Assembly: GCA_964449295.1 (NCBI GenBank)
Contig: CAYUZN010000023.1
Span: forward strand, 1-20,852
Reading direction: 5' to 3'
Origin: CANJJB01 sp964449295
Lineage (GTDB): Bacteria; Chlamydiota; Chlamydiia; Chlamydiales; Rhabdochlamydiaceae
DNA: 20,852 nt
Below the pieces are notes generated by a model. It was not told where the DNA came from, ran no database searches, and saw only the letters and a program-made list of their open reading frames with translations. The position numbers and the translations under genes are program-made. Numbering within the stretch: position 1 is the first letter of the stretch; every line of letters starts with the position of its first letter. This document shows positions 13,717-20,229 of the stretch, piece after piece.

Positions 13717-15588
13717 ATGAAGCGCACCTTACTGATAGCAGTATTTTTACTAGGACTTGTCTGGGTTTTGTTTGGACATAAATTAAAAACACCCACAGAA
13801 CAAAAATCGTTTGCAGTAACAGAGCAGAAGCCTTTTGTCATTATCACGCCTTCTTTTAACAATAGCAAATGGTGTGAAAAAAATTTAACCAGCGTATTTG
13901 AGCAAAATTATGGCAATTACAGACTGATTTATATCGATGATTGCTCAACAGATGGTACGGCAGATAAAGTCGAAGAGATCGTTGCAAAATCGGGTAAACA
14001 AAAACAAGTACAACTCATCCGCAACAAGATCAACAAAGGAGCCATGGAAAATTTTTACCATGCGATCCACTCCTGTTCTGATAAAGAGATCGTGGTGTGT
14101 TTGGATGGAGATGACTGGCTAGCTCATGATAAAGTTTTAGAGCGTTTAAATGAGGCCTATGCGAACCCCGATGTTTGGCTAGCTTATGGCGGTTACATGG
14201 AATACCCAACATATAAGAAAGGTGTCTATTCGAAGCAACTGCCTAGTAAAGTCATTAAAAACAATGAGTTCAGAGATTATAAAATATGGAGCACATCTCA
14301 TATCAGAACTTTTTATGCGGCTCTCTTTAAGAAAGTAAAAACTCAAGATTTTTTTATGAATGGGGCTTTTGTTAAAGCCTCCTGCGATGTTGCTATGATG
14401 ATTCCTATGTTAGAAATGGCAGGAGAGAAGATCTCTTATCTGAAGAAAGATATTTTATATATTTATAACCATGCCAATCCTTTGAATGATGATGTACTCA
14501 GATGGAACCTTCAGCAAGGTACTGAAAAATACATTCGCTCTCTTGCCAAATACCATCCTTTACCATCTCTTGAAAATAAGCCAGAAGTAAAAGAGATAAA
14601 TAGCGAAAGTGAATTTGACTTGTTGATGGGAAAAAAGACATATCATTGGAATCATTTGAGCAAAGCAGAGGATAAAGCGCTATTAACACTGTTTAAAGGG
14701 CTATATGAAACCAACAAACAGCTTCAATTAATAAAAACAACAGATGTTAAGATTCCTAAGGTCGTGCATTTTATTTGGCTAGGGCCTAAACAATTTCCTC
14801 CCGAATCTGTTGAAAATATCCGCACTTGGATGGCACAAAATCCTGAGTGGACATTTAAATTTTGGACAGATAGACCACGCAGCGCGCCCTGCAATGGGAT
14901 GGAAACAATCGTGATCGAGACGTACCCTTTCCCTGAGTTAAAAAGATGTTACGAAACATCAGAAAACTGGGGTGAAAAGTCAGATTGTCTGCGATTTGAG
15001 ATTCTTTATCATGAAGGAGGCGTGTATGCCGACCATGATGCTAACTGTCTTCAATCTTTTGATGGGTTGCATAGAACGTATGACTTATATTGCGGGTTAG
15101 AGATGCCCCATCTTCCTATGGGGGGACATACAATCACTCTAGGTAATGGTGTGATAGGATCGTGTGCTGAGCATCCTACTATCAAGACAGTGATCAATAC
15201 GATTTCGTCTAGATGGGATGAGCTAGAAAAAAAATATGAAGGAAGAGATGTCTACTCTAGATCGCAGATTGTCATAGAAAGAACTTATCTTGCACTGACA
15301 CTTGCCATGCAGGATATGATAGGAAAAAGTGGAAAAAACGATATTGTTTTACCAGCTGCTTATTTTTTTGCTAAGCAAGGCGTCAAGCCTCTTTACTCTA
15401 AACATTTTTATGCCAATTCTTGGGCAGGAGGACATAGCGAAAAAGTTGATTTTGAAAAAAAAGTTAAAGGATCTCTTCAAAAAATTGAACAAAAAATAAA
15501 TAACAGTCTAATGATGGTACTGGCCATTCTTATGTTCAATGCAGGACTTATTGGTTGTGGAATTTATGTCCGAAGGAAACAAATATGA
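13717..15588 (+). CDS. Membrane-anchored GT2-GT32 two-domain glycosyltransferase
   Basis: A 623-residue fusion of two glycosyltransferase domains. N-terminus: a hydrophobic segment (4-19) after MKR, an uncleaved anchor or signal peptide. Residues about 38-260 form a GT2 domain: FVIITPSFNNS (40-50), IDDCSTDGT (73-81) and CLDGDDW (128-134, DXD-type metal site). Residues about 345-565 form a GT32 (OCH1-like, DXD sugar-binding) domain: IPKVVHFIWLGPKQFP (346-361), FKFWTD and LRFEILYHEGGVYADHDA (425-442, DHD motif at 439-441). A second hydrophobic helix lies at about 598-617, then YVRRKQI. Positive charges flank both helices, so the catalytic part is predicted outside the cytoplasm, which is odd for nucleotide-sugar enzymes. 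Shine-Dalgarno GAGG lies 8 nt before the ATG. It overlaps the next gene by ATGA. Donor and acceptor are unknown. Confidence 0.9.
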   Translation: MKRTLLIAVFLLGLVWVLFGHKLKTPTEQKSFAVTEQKPFVIITPSFNNSKWCEKNLTSVFEQNYGNYRLIYIDDCSTDGTADKVEEIVAKSGKQKQVQLIRNKINKGAMENFYHAIHSCSDKEIVVCLDGDDWLAHDKVLERLNEAYANPDVWLAYGGYMEYPTYKKGVYSKQLPSKVIKNNEFRDYKIWSTSHIRTFYAALFKKVKTQDFFMNGAFVKASCDVAMMIPMLEMAGEKISYLKKDILYIYNHANPLNDDVLRWNLQQGTEKYIRSLAKYHPLPSLENKPEVKEINSESEFDLLMGKKTYHWNHLSKAEDKALLTLFKGLYETNKQLQLIKTTDVKIPKVVHFIWLGPKQFPPESVENIRTWMAQNPEWTFKFWTDRPRSAPCNGMETIVIETYPFPELKRCYETSENWGEKSDCLRFEILYHEGGVYADHDANCLQSFDGLHRTYDLYCGLEMPHLPMGGHTITLGNGVIGSCAEHPTIKTVINTISSRWDELEKKYEGRDVYSRSQIVIERTYLALTLAMQDMIGKSGKNDIVLPAAYFFAKQGVKPLYSKHFYANSWAGGHSEKVDFEKKVKGSLQKIEQKINNSLMMVLAILMFNAGLIGCGIYVRRKQI

Positions 15589-16634
15589 AATATCTAGTAT
15601 TAAGTCTTATTCTTTTCTTGGGATGTTCAAAGCAAGAGGTCAAGAAAACTTCCTATGATTTTGAAGAGCTAATGGGGAGAAATCTTTCTAATTATTGGAA
15701 TTATGTCGAAACAAAAGAAGATAAAGAGAATTTAAGATTTTTTAAATCGCTGTACGACAAAAATTTCCCTTTAATGTCAGCGCACTCAAATACCATCCAT
15801 GTTCCTAAAGTGCTCCACTTTATTTGGGTTGGACCTAAACAATTTCCCAGTGAATCGGTTGCCAATGTACAATCTTGGATGGCAAAACATCCCCACTGGA
15901 GGGTGAAATTTTGGACAGATCAGGACCGTCCACTTCCTGATGCTAAGATGGAAAAATGCTTTGTACAGGATCTTCATTTTTTAAAATTGGCTAAGTGTTA
16001 TAAAAATTCAGAAAATTACGGCGAAAAATCTGATCTTTTACGTTATGAAATTTTGTATCAAGAAGGTGGTGTCTATGTCGATCACGATGTTGAGTGTATC
16101 AGATCTTTTGATCAACTGAATGAGACCTACGATTTTTATATTGGCATGCAAATGCCAGATAAAACGTTTTTATCGACATCGGTTCTAGCAACAAATAATC
16201 TGATAGGGGCAAGACCTGGTCATCCTGTCTTAAAAAGATGCTTAAGTTCACTTGCAGAAAACTGGGATAGACTAGAAATAGACTATCCTGGCCATGATAG
16301 AGAGTCTATAATTAGCAGAGTTGCTCATAGAACTTTTGCTGTTTTAGGTGAGGCTTTTAAAGAAGAAGGTGATAAGGAAGGGAATTGTGATATTGTGTTT
16401 CCTGCTTTTTATTTTAATGCACCCAAAGGAACTCCAGCCATTTTTTCTCGTCATCAATACAAAGGTACGTGGTTTGAAAATGAAACCGCTTTTGAGAAAT
16501 CGGTAAGGGAAAGACTTGCCAAAATTAGTAAGAAAACCAATAAACTCTTTCTCTTTTTTGGAGTCATTACCTTTACCAATGTCATAGGATTTGTGTTTTT
16601 GTTTTTGAATTATAGAAAACGTAGAACAGCGTGA
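15585..16634 (+). CDS. GT32-family glycosyltransferase, predicted lipoprotein with C-terminal anchor
   Basis: A 349-residue paralogue of the GT32 half of the preceding protein. The N-terminus is a lipoprotein signal: MKYLVLSLILFLGC, lipobox LFLGC with lipidated Cys14. The GT32 domain (about 70-300) has VPKVLHFIWVGPKQFPSESV (73-92), VKFWTDQDRP (107-116) and LRYEILYQEGGVYVDHDV (152-169) with the DHD metal/sugar site at 166-168. A hydrophobic helix at about 321-342 is followed by NYRKRR. Thus it is tethered by lipid at one end and by a helix at the other, with the enzyme outside the inner membrane. GAAGGAAA lies before the ATG, and ATGA overlap with the previous stop indicates coupling. The shared block with the upstream GT32 indicates tandem duplication. 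Lipidation is predicted, not shown. Confidence 0.88.
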   Translation: MKYLVLSLILFLGCSKQEVKKTSYDFEELMGRNLSNYWNYVETKEDKENLRFFKSLYDKNFPLMSAHSNTIHVPKVLHFIWVGPKQFPSESVANVQSWMAKHPHWRVKFWTDQDRPLPDAKMEKCFVQDLHFLKLAKCYKNSENYGEKSDLLRYEILYQEGGVYVDHDVECIRSFDQLNETYDFYIGMQMPDKTFLSTSVLATNNLIGARPGHPVLKRCLSSLAENWDRLEIDYPGHDRESIISRVAHRTFAVLGEAFKEEGDKEGNCDIVFPAFYFNAPKGTPAIFSRHQYKGTWFENETAFEKSVRERLAKISKKTNKLFLFFGVITFTNVIGFVFLFLNYRKRRTA

Positions 16635-17386
16635 TGACAGCTGAGTTGCTACTCCAAGCTTACAAGCGCGGATTAATTCCTGGCCCTCAAGAAGATGAGA
16701 GCTCTTTTTTTAAACGTTTATCTGCTTGTAGAGAATTGGGAGTTTCTATAGCGCAGCCATTATTTGGTTTTGTCATTGATTGGGTGGCAGTTGTCATTTC
16801 AAATAAAAATCTTTTGCTTTGGGAGGGCGCTGCTGTTTGGACATCCCCCGATGCTCCTCCTCAAATTCAGCTGCGAAAAACTTTTTTCGGGACAAAACTT
16901 TTTCTGAAAGATACCCGTGAATTTTTAGCTCATGAAGCTGTTCATGCAGCTAGATGTTTATTTGAAGAGCCGCAATTTGAAGAAATTTTGGCCTATCAAA
17001 CATCCCCATCTCGTTTTCGCAGATTTTGGGGGCCTCTATTTGAATCATCAAAAGAGAGCAGTGTATTCATGATCACTTTTTTAGTATCTTTTGTTTGTCA
17101 GTGGTGGTTTTCAGGGCCTCTCTATTTGGTTCCTCTTGCTTTTTTAGGATACTTTATTTTGCGCTTGACCAGACGGCAGCACATATTTAGAGGGTGTCTC
17201 AAGAAAACATCCTACCCATTTATGATCTGTCTCACAGATGAAGAAATCAAACGATTTTCAAAAATATCACAAGAAGAAATTTCGATTTGGTTAAATGAAA
17301 AAGAAGGTGCAAGATATACTCTTCTCAGATCTATTCTTTCCGCTTTTGAGAGGAAGGGATGTGGAGAGACTTGCGATATTTTGTGA
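16634..17386 (+). CDS. Membrane protein with HExxH metallopeptidase-like motif
   Basis: About 250 residues, not assigned to a named family. A cytosolic or peripheral N-terminal part contains REFLAHEAVHAARCLF (97-112 counting from GTG 16631), the HExxH zinc motif of metallopeptidases. E117 and E118 in EEILAYQTSPSRF about a dozen residues on are possible third ligands. Two adjacent hydrophobic helices (about 145-160 and 164-179) follow, then a basic stretch RLTRRQ and a soluble tail. The start is ATG 16634 (TGATG overlap with the previous stop) or GTG 16631 (GTGA overlap); no strong Shine-Dalgarno was found. It is the third gene of an overlapping operon with the two GT32 genes, suggesting a linked role. 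The last 56 nt overlap rpoN on the other strand. Peptidase activity is unproven. Confidence 0.8.
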   Translation: MTAELLLQAYKRGLIPGPQEDESSFFKRLSACRELGVSIAQPLFGFVIDWVAVVISNKNLLLWEGAAVWTSPDAPPQIQLRKTFFGTKLFLKDTREFLAHEAVHAARCLFEEPQFEEILAYQTSPSRFRRFWGPLFESSKESSVFMITFLVSFVCQWWFSGPLYLVPLAFLGYFILRLTRRQHIFRGCLKKTSYPFMICLTDEEIKRFSKISQEEISIWLNEKEGARYTLLRSILSAFERKGCGETCDIL

Positions 17387-18653
17387 TTGTTCTTCGTGCG
17401 CAGTTAATGCCTTTTTTAACCAAAATATCTACAATGCGCTCATCGGAAAGAGGCTGCCGTTTATTTTCTTGTGCAATTAAATTTAAGAGAAGTTGTTTAA
17501 CGGTGTGATGAGAGATTGGTTTGTGGTGAGATGTTTTTAGCGCGTGTGAGAAAAAATTTCTTAAAGCAAAAATACCATGAGGTGTTGAAATGTATTTATG
17601 AAATGTCGCTCTTGCAACCGTTGAGGCGTGTAGTCCGAGTTCTTTGGCAGCCTCTTGCATATTCAGAGGGATCAATTGATGGAGATCCCCATTAAAGAAG
17701 TCTTGTTGGTGTTTGAGTAAGTAAGTGGTAATTTTCTTTAAAGTTGTATGACGTCTGCGAATAATGTGAAGAAGCCATTTTCCTTGAGTCAAGTGAGATT
17801 TTATATAGGTCTTGTCAGAAGAGGAAAAAGCGTCACTAGCCGGATGTACGAGGTTTATGTGTGGTAAAAAGGATTCATCAATGTCTATTTTCCACTCATC
17901 TCCAATTTTATAGACAAAGATATCAGGAATAAGAGAAGGAGCGCAAGCTCTTGTAAACTTAGCTCCTGGCTGAAAGTCGAGAGAAAACAGCTTTTTCTTG
18001 ATCCTTCTCTTTAAAGTATGAGGAGAGAGTTGCAACTTTTTTTCCAGACCTAGAAATCTATTGTGTAATAAATCTTGAAAATGAAGAGATATGATTGTGT
18101 AGAGAAGAGACGTTTCTTCTCCGAGAGCTTTAAGTTGAATTAAGAGAGAGTCTCTAAGATTTCTTGCTGCAATGCCTGGGGGATCAAAGGTTTGAATAAT
18201 CTTGAGGATCTCTTCATCTACAGGAGTTTCTCCTAAGAAACCCAAGTGGTCGAGACTTCCTATGATCTCTTCTGCCTTTTCTAGTTGTTTCCCAGAAAAA
18301 ATCTCTTGTGCTTGCTCTTTTAAATGGTCAAATAAAGAGATAGAATAAGATAAAGTCTCTTCTGGAAATGTGATTTTCTCTCGATCTTCAGGAAATACCG
18401 CTGTTTTAAAAGAGTCATCAAGATGGTTTAAGACTTCAAAATCTTTTTTATTAAAATCGAGCTCTGTCTCTTCTAAAACTGGCACGCTAGGGCCCCTAGT
18501 TTCTTGAACTTGCAGTAAGGGGTTTTGTTCGATTTGAAGATGAATCCACTCAGCTAGCTCAACTTGAGGGAGCTTAAGGACAAAAAAAGCCTGCTGCATA
18601 GCTAAAGAAGCAATTAATGTCTGTGATAGGCTATTATTTGTTTTTATTTCCAT
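17331..18653 (-). CDS. rpoN: RNA polymerase sigma-54 factor
   Basis: Alternative sigma factor that needs an AAA activator to open promoters (TGGCAC-N5-TTGCA type). 440 residues. Region I (about 1-50) is glutamine/leucine-rich with SLAMQQAFFVLKLPQVELAE and IEQNPLLQV, as in the family. An acidic linker (about 60-100) follows, then the core-binding domain with FDPPGIAARNLRDSLLIQL. A DNA-binding half ends in the RpoN box ARRTITKYR (419-427). Length is slightly short but all regions are present. No activator gene lies in the window. In Chlamydia rpoN sits next to uvrD, as I recall; here a GT9 gene and dsbB lie between them. The final 18 codons, including part of the RpoN box, are overlapped by the HExxH gene. 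Confidence 0.95.
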   Translation of the reverse strand: MEIKTNNSLSQTLIASLAMQQAFFVLKLPQVELAEWIHLQIEQNPLLQVQETRGPSVPVLEETELDFNKKDFEVLNHLDDSFKTAVFPEDREKITFPEETLSYSISLFDHLKEQAQEIFSGKQLEKAEEIIGSLDHLGFLGETPVDEEILKIIQTFDPPGIAARNLRDSLLIQLKALGEETSLLYTIISLHFQDLLHNRFLGLEKKLQLSPHTLKRRIKKKLFSLDFQPGAKFTRACAPSLIPDIFVYKIGDEWKIDIDESFLPHINLVHPASDAFSSSDKTYIKSHLTQGKWLLHIIRRRHTTLKKITTYLLKHQQDFFNGDLHQLIPLNMQEAAKELGLHASTVARATFHKYISTPHGIFALRNFFSHALKTSHHKPISHHTVKQLLLNLIAQENKRQPLSDERIVDILVKKGINCARRTITKYRKSLHIPSSQKRKE

Positions 18654-18687
18654 ATTTATTACAAATAAATTAAAACTAATAATTAGT
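18654..18687. repeat. Two inverted repeats directly upstream of rpoN
   Basis: ATTTATT-ACA-AATAAAT (18654-18670) touches the rpoN start codon, and ACTAAT-A-ATTAGT (18675-18687) lies just beyond it. Both are AT-rich dyads in the 97-bp divergent region. They may act in control of rpoN, or be chance in AT-rich DNA. Confidence 0.35.
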
Positions 18688-18714
18688 AAACAATCTTAAT
18701 TACAGAATAATGAC

Positions 18715-18744
18715 TTGACAATTTTTTTGAAAAATGGGCATCAT
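18715..18744 (+). promoter_or_regulatory. Promoter candidate for the second GT9-like gene
   Basis: A perfect -35, TTGACA (18715-18720), an 18-bp spacer and CATCAT (18739-18744, four of six to TATAAT). The predicted transcription start is at the ATG 18751 itself, and no well-spaced Shine-Dalgarno precedes that ATG, so the mRNA may be leaderless. Confidence 0.4.
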
Positions 18745-18750
18745 GGGTGG

Positions 18751-19644
18751 ATGAAAACAGCCGTTTGTAGTTGTCTTGGCCTCGGTGATGGTCTTTTAAC
18801 CCTTATTCTCTCTCACAACCTCTCCCTTCACGGGTATGAAACCACAACTTTTCATCCCTTTTTGCATCAAGCGCAGTCATGGTTCCCCCATTTACCTATT
18901 CGTCCTTATCCTGTTCATACCAAGGAATTTGAGAGATTTTTCATCTTTTATGAAAAATCGGCATGGATGGCAGCTGTTTTAGATGAGTGTTTAGCTCATC
19001 ATAGAAAGCACACAACTGTCTTAAATCCCATTGCAACACCTAATACAGATTACCCTTTTTGGGAAGAAGGACAGTTTGATGGGAATAAGCCCTTTGTCCA
19101 AAATCTTTATCTATTTTGTCAAAATATCTTACATCTTCCGCAGGCAACTAAAAGTAACGGAATTGTGATTCCAGAGGGTGTGACTTCCAGAAAGTATGAC
19201 AAAAGAGTTGTGATCCATCCGACAAGCTCTAAAGAGAGCAAGAACTGGCCAAAGAAAAAATTCTTAGCTCTGGCAGAGAGACTCCGAATGGAGGGATTTG
19301 ATCCTTTCTTTATTGTTAGTCCTAAAGAATCTAAAGGTTGGCCTGAAGCTGTCTGTTTTCAATCAATTTCAGAGTTATTTACTTTGGTTTGTGAGTCTGG
19401 CTACATGATAGGCAATGATTCAGGTGTTGGGCATTTGGCCTCTTGTTTGGGACTTCCTACATTAACTCTCTGTCGTAATCTAAAGATGTCTCATTTTTGG
19501 AGACCTGGATGGTCCAAGGGAGTGGTATGCACCCCTAGTCCCTGGCTTCCTAACATCAAGTGGCTGCGCTGGAGAGATCGCTACTGGTATGTTGGGATGA
19601 GTGTGAAAAAAGTTCTCAAAGCTTTTGAAATGCTCTCTTCATAA
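18751..19644 (+). CDS. GT9-like (heptosyltransferase family) glycosyltransferase
   Basis: A 297-residue protein of the GT9 family. The C-terminal domain is clear: VVIHPTSSKESKNWPKKKFL (donor-binding loop with the family K-x-WP), then YMIGNDSGVGHLASCLGLPT, the conserved GNDSGxxHLAxxLGxPT motif. The N-terminal domain (TAVCSCLGLGDGLLTLIL) retains the glycine-rich opening GLGDGL but is otherwise divergent and shorter than usual. It ends PWLPNIKWLRWRDRYWYVGM, rich in tryptophan. ATG 18751 is preferred; a longer in-frame TTG start at 18715 would fall on a -35 box. Divergent from rpoN. It may build LPS core with the gene at the left edge. Acceptor and sugar unknown. Confidence 0.85.
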   Translation: MKTAVCSCLGLGDGLLTLILSHNLSLHGYETTTFHPFLHQAQSWFPHLPIRPYPVHTKEFERFFIFYEKSAWMAAVLDECLAHHRKHTTVLNPIATPNTDYPFWEEGQFDGNKPFVQNLYLFCQNILHLPQATKSNGIVIPEGVTSRKYDKRVVIHPTSSKESKNWPKKKFLALAERLRMEGFDPFFIVSPKESKGWPEAVCFQSISELFTLVCESGYMIGNDSGVGHLASCLGLPTLTLCRNLKMSHFWRPGWSKGVVCTPSPWLPNIKWLRWRDRYWYVGMSVKKVLKAFEMLSS

Positions 19645-19662
19645 AATCTTCATAAAAAAATC

Positions 19663-19701
19663 TTGTCAAAAATGTATGGTATACCTTACAATATATTGTA
19701 A
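19663..19701 (+). promoter_or_regulatory. dsbB promoter with overlapping palindrome
   Basis: TTGTCA (19663-19668), an 18-bp spacer and TACAAT (19687-19692), each five of six to consensus, giving a start near 19699 and a short leader. A perfect 16-bp palindrome TTACAATATATTGTAA (19686-19701) covers the -10 and the start site, and directly follows an 8-bp palindrome GGTATACC (19678-19685). This is a good site for a repressor. Confidence 0.6.
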
Positions 19702-19722
19702 ATTCAAATTATAAGGCGTGAT

Positions 19723-20226
19723 ATGCAGGCAATAAGATTATTTCTTACTAAAGTTAAAGAGAATCATCAGTTAACGATTTTTTTCTTTTTTCTTTTTTCT
19801 GGTATAGCAGTTGCTATTGCTCTTGGTATGGAGTCTTTAGCAGGAACTGTTCCATGCCCTTTGTGTGTTGTTCAGAGATATTTACATGGGATTATTTTTT
19901 TGAGTGCGGGTATCGGTCTACTGCAGCGTCTTGATGAATCCTCCTGTATCAGAACTTGTCAAATCTTACTTCTTATTAATTGTGTCGTTGCTACCTTGCA
20001 TTCTCTGATTTATTTTGGAATAGTCACAGATTTTTGTATGAGACCGAAATCTGTGTATGCTTTTGACTCTTTTAAAGAGTTTTTAAGAAAGACATCACCA
20101 GACTGTAAAAATAATGCCCTGCAGCTTTTTTATCTTCCCTTGCCTCTTCTTAATGCTTTAAGTTCGATAACACTTTTTTTTGCTCTGTTAAAGACAAAAA
20201 ATAAAGAAGAAGAAGCTGTGTCTTGA
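19723..20226 (+). CDS. dsbB: Disulfide bond formation protein DsbB
   Basis: Inner-membrane quinone-dependent oxidase that re-oxidises DsbA-type thiol oxidases. The 167 residues contain four hydrophobic helices, a first periplasmic loop with PCPLCVVQR (Cys45, Cys48), and a second loop with Cys105 and Cys128. This is the four-cysteine pattern of the family, at nearly the same spacing as in E. coli DsbB. A charged KTKNKEEE tail follows. AAGG lies 6 nt before the ATG. No dsbA lies in the window. Disulfide chemistry is important for the cross-linked outer-membrane proteins of chlamydiae. The stop is 3 nt from the convergent helicase stop, with no terminator between. Confidence 0.93.
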   Translation: MQAIRLFLTKVKENHQLTIFFFFLFSGIAVAIALGMESLAGTVPCPLCVVQRYLHGIIFLSAGIGLLQRLDESSCIRTCQILLLINCVVATLHSLIYFGIVTDFCMRPKSVYAFDSFKEFLRKTSPDCKNNALQLFYLPLPLLNALSSITLFFALLKTKNKEEEAVS

Positions 20227-20229
20227 TTT

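Noticed and set aside
13261..13868. Short open frames overlapping alr and the alr/GT2 divergent region.
   Set aside because: Shadows of alr and of the GT2-GT32 gene, with no support of their own.
18715..18750. A longer GT9 reading starting at TTG 18715.
   Set aside because: The TTG is part of a perfect TTGACA -35 box and the added residues resemble nothing in the family; ATG 18751 begins the usual N-terminus.
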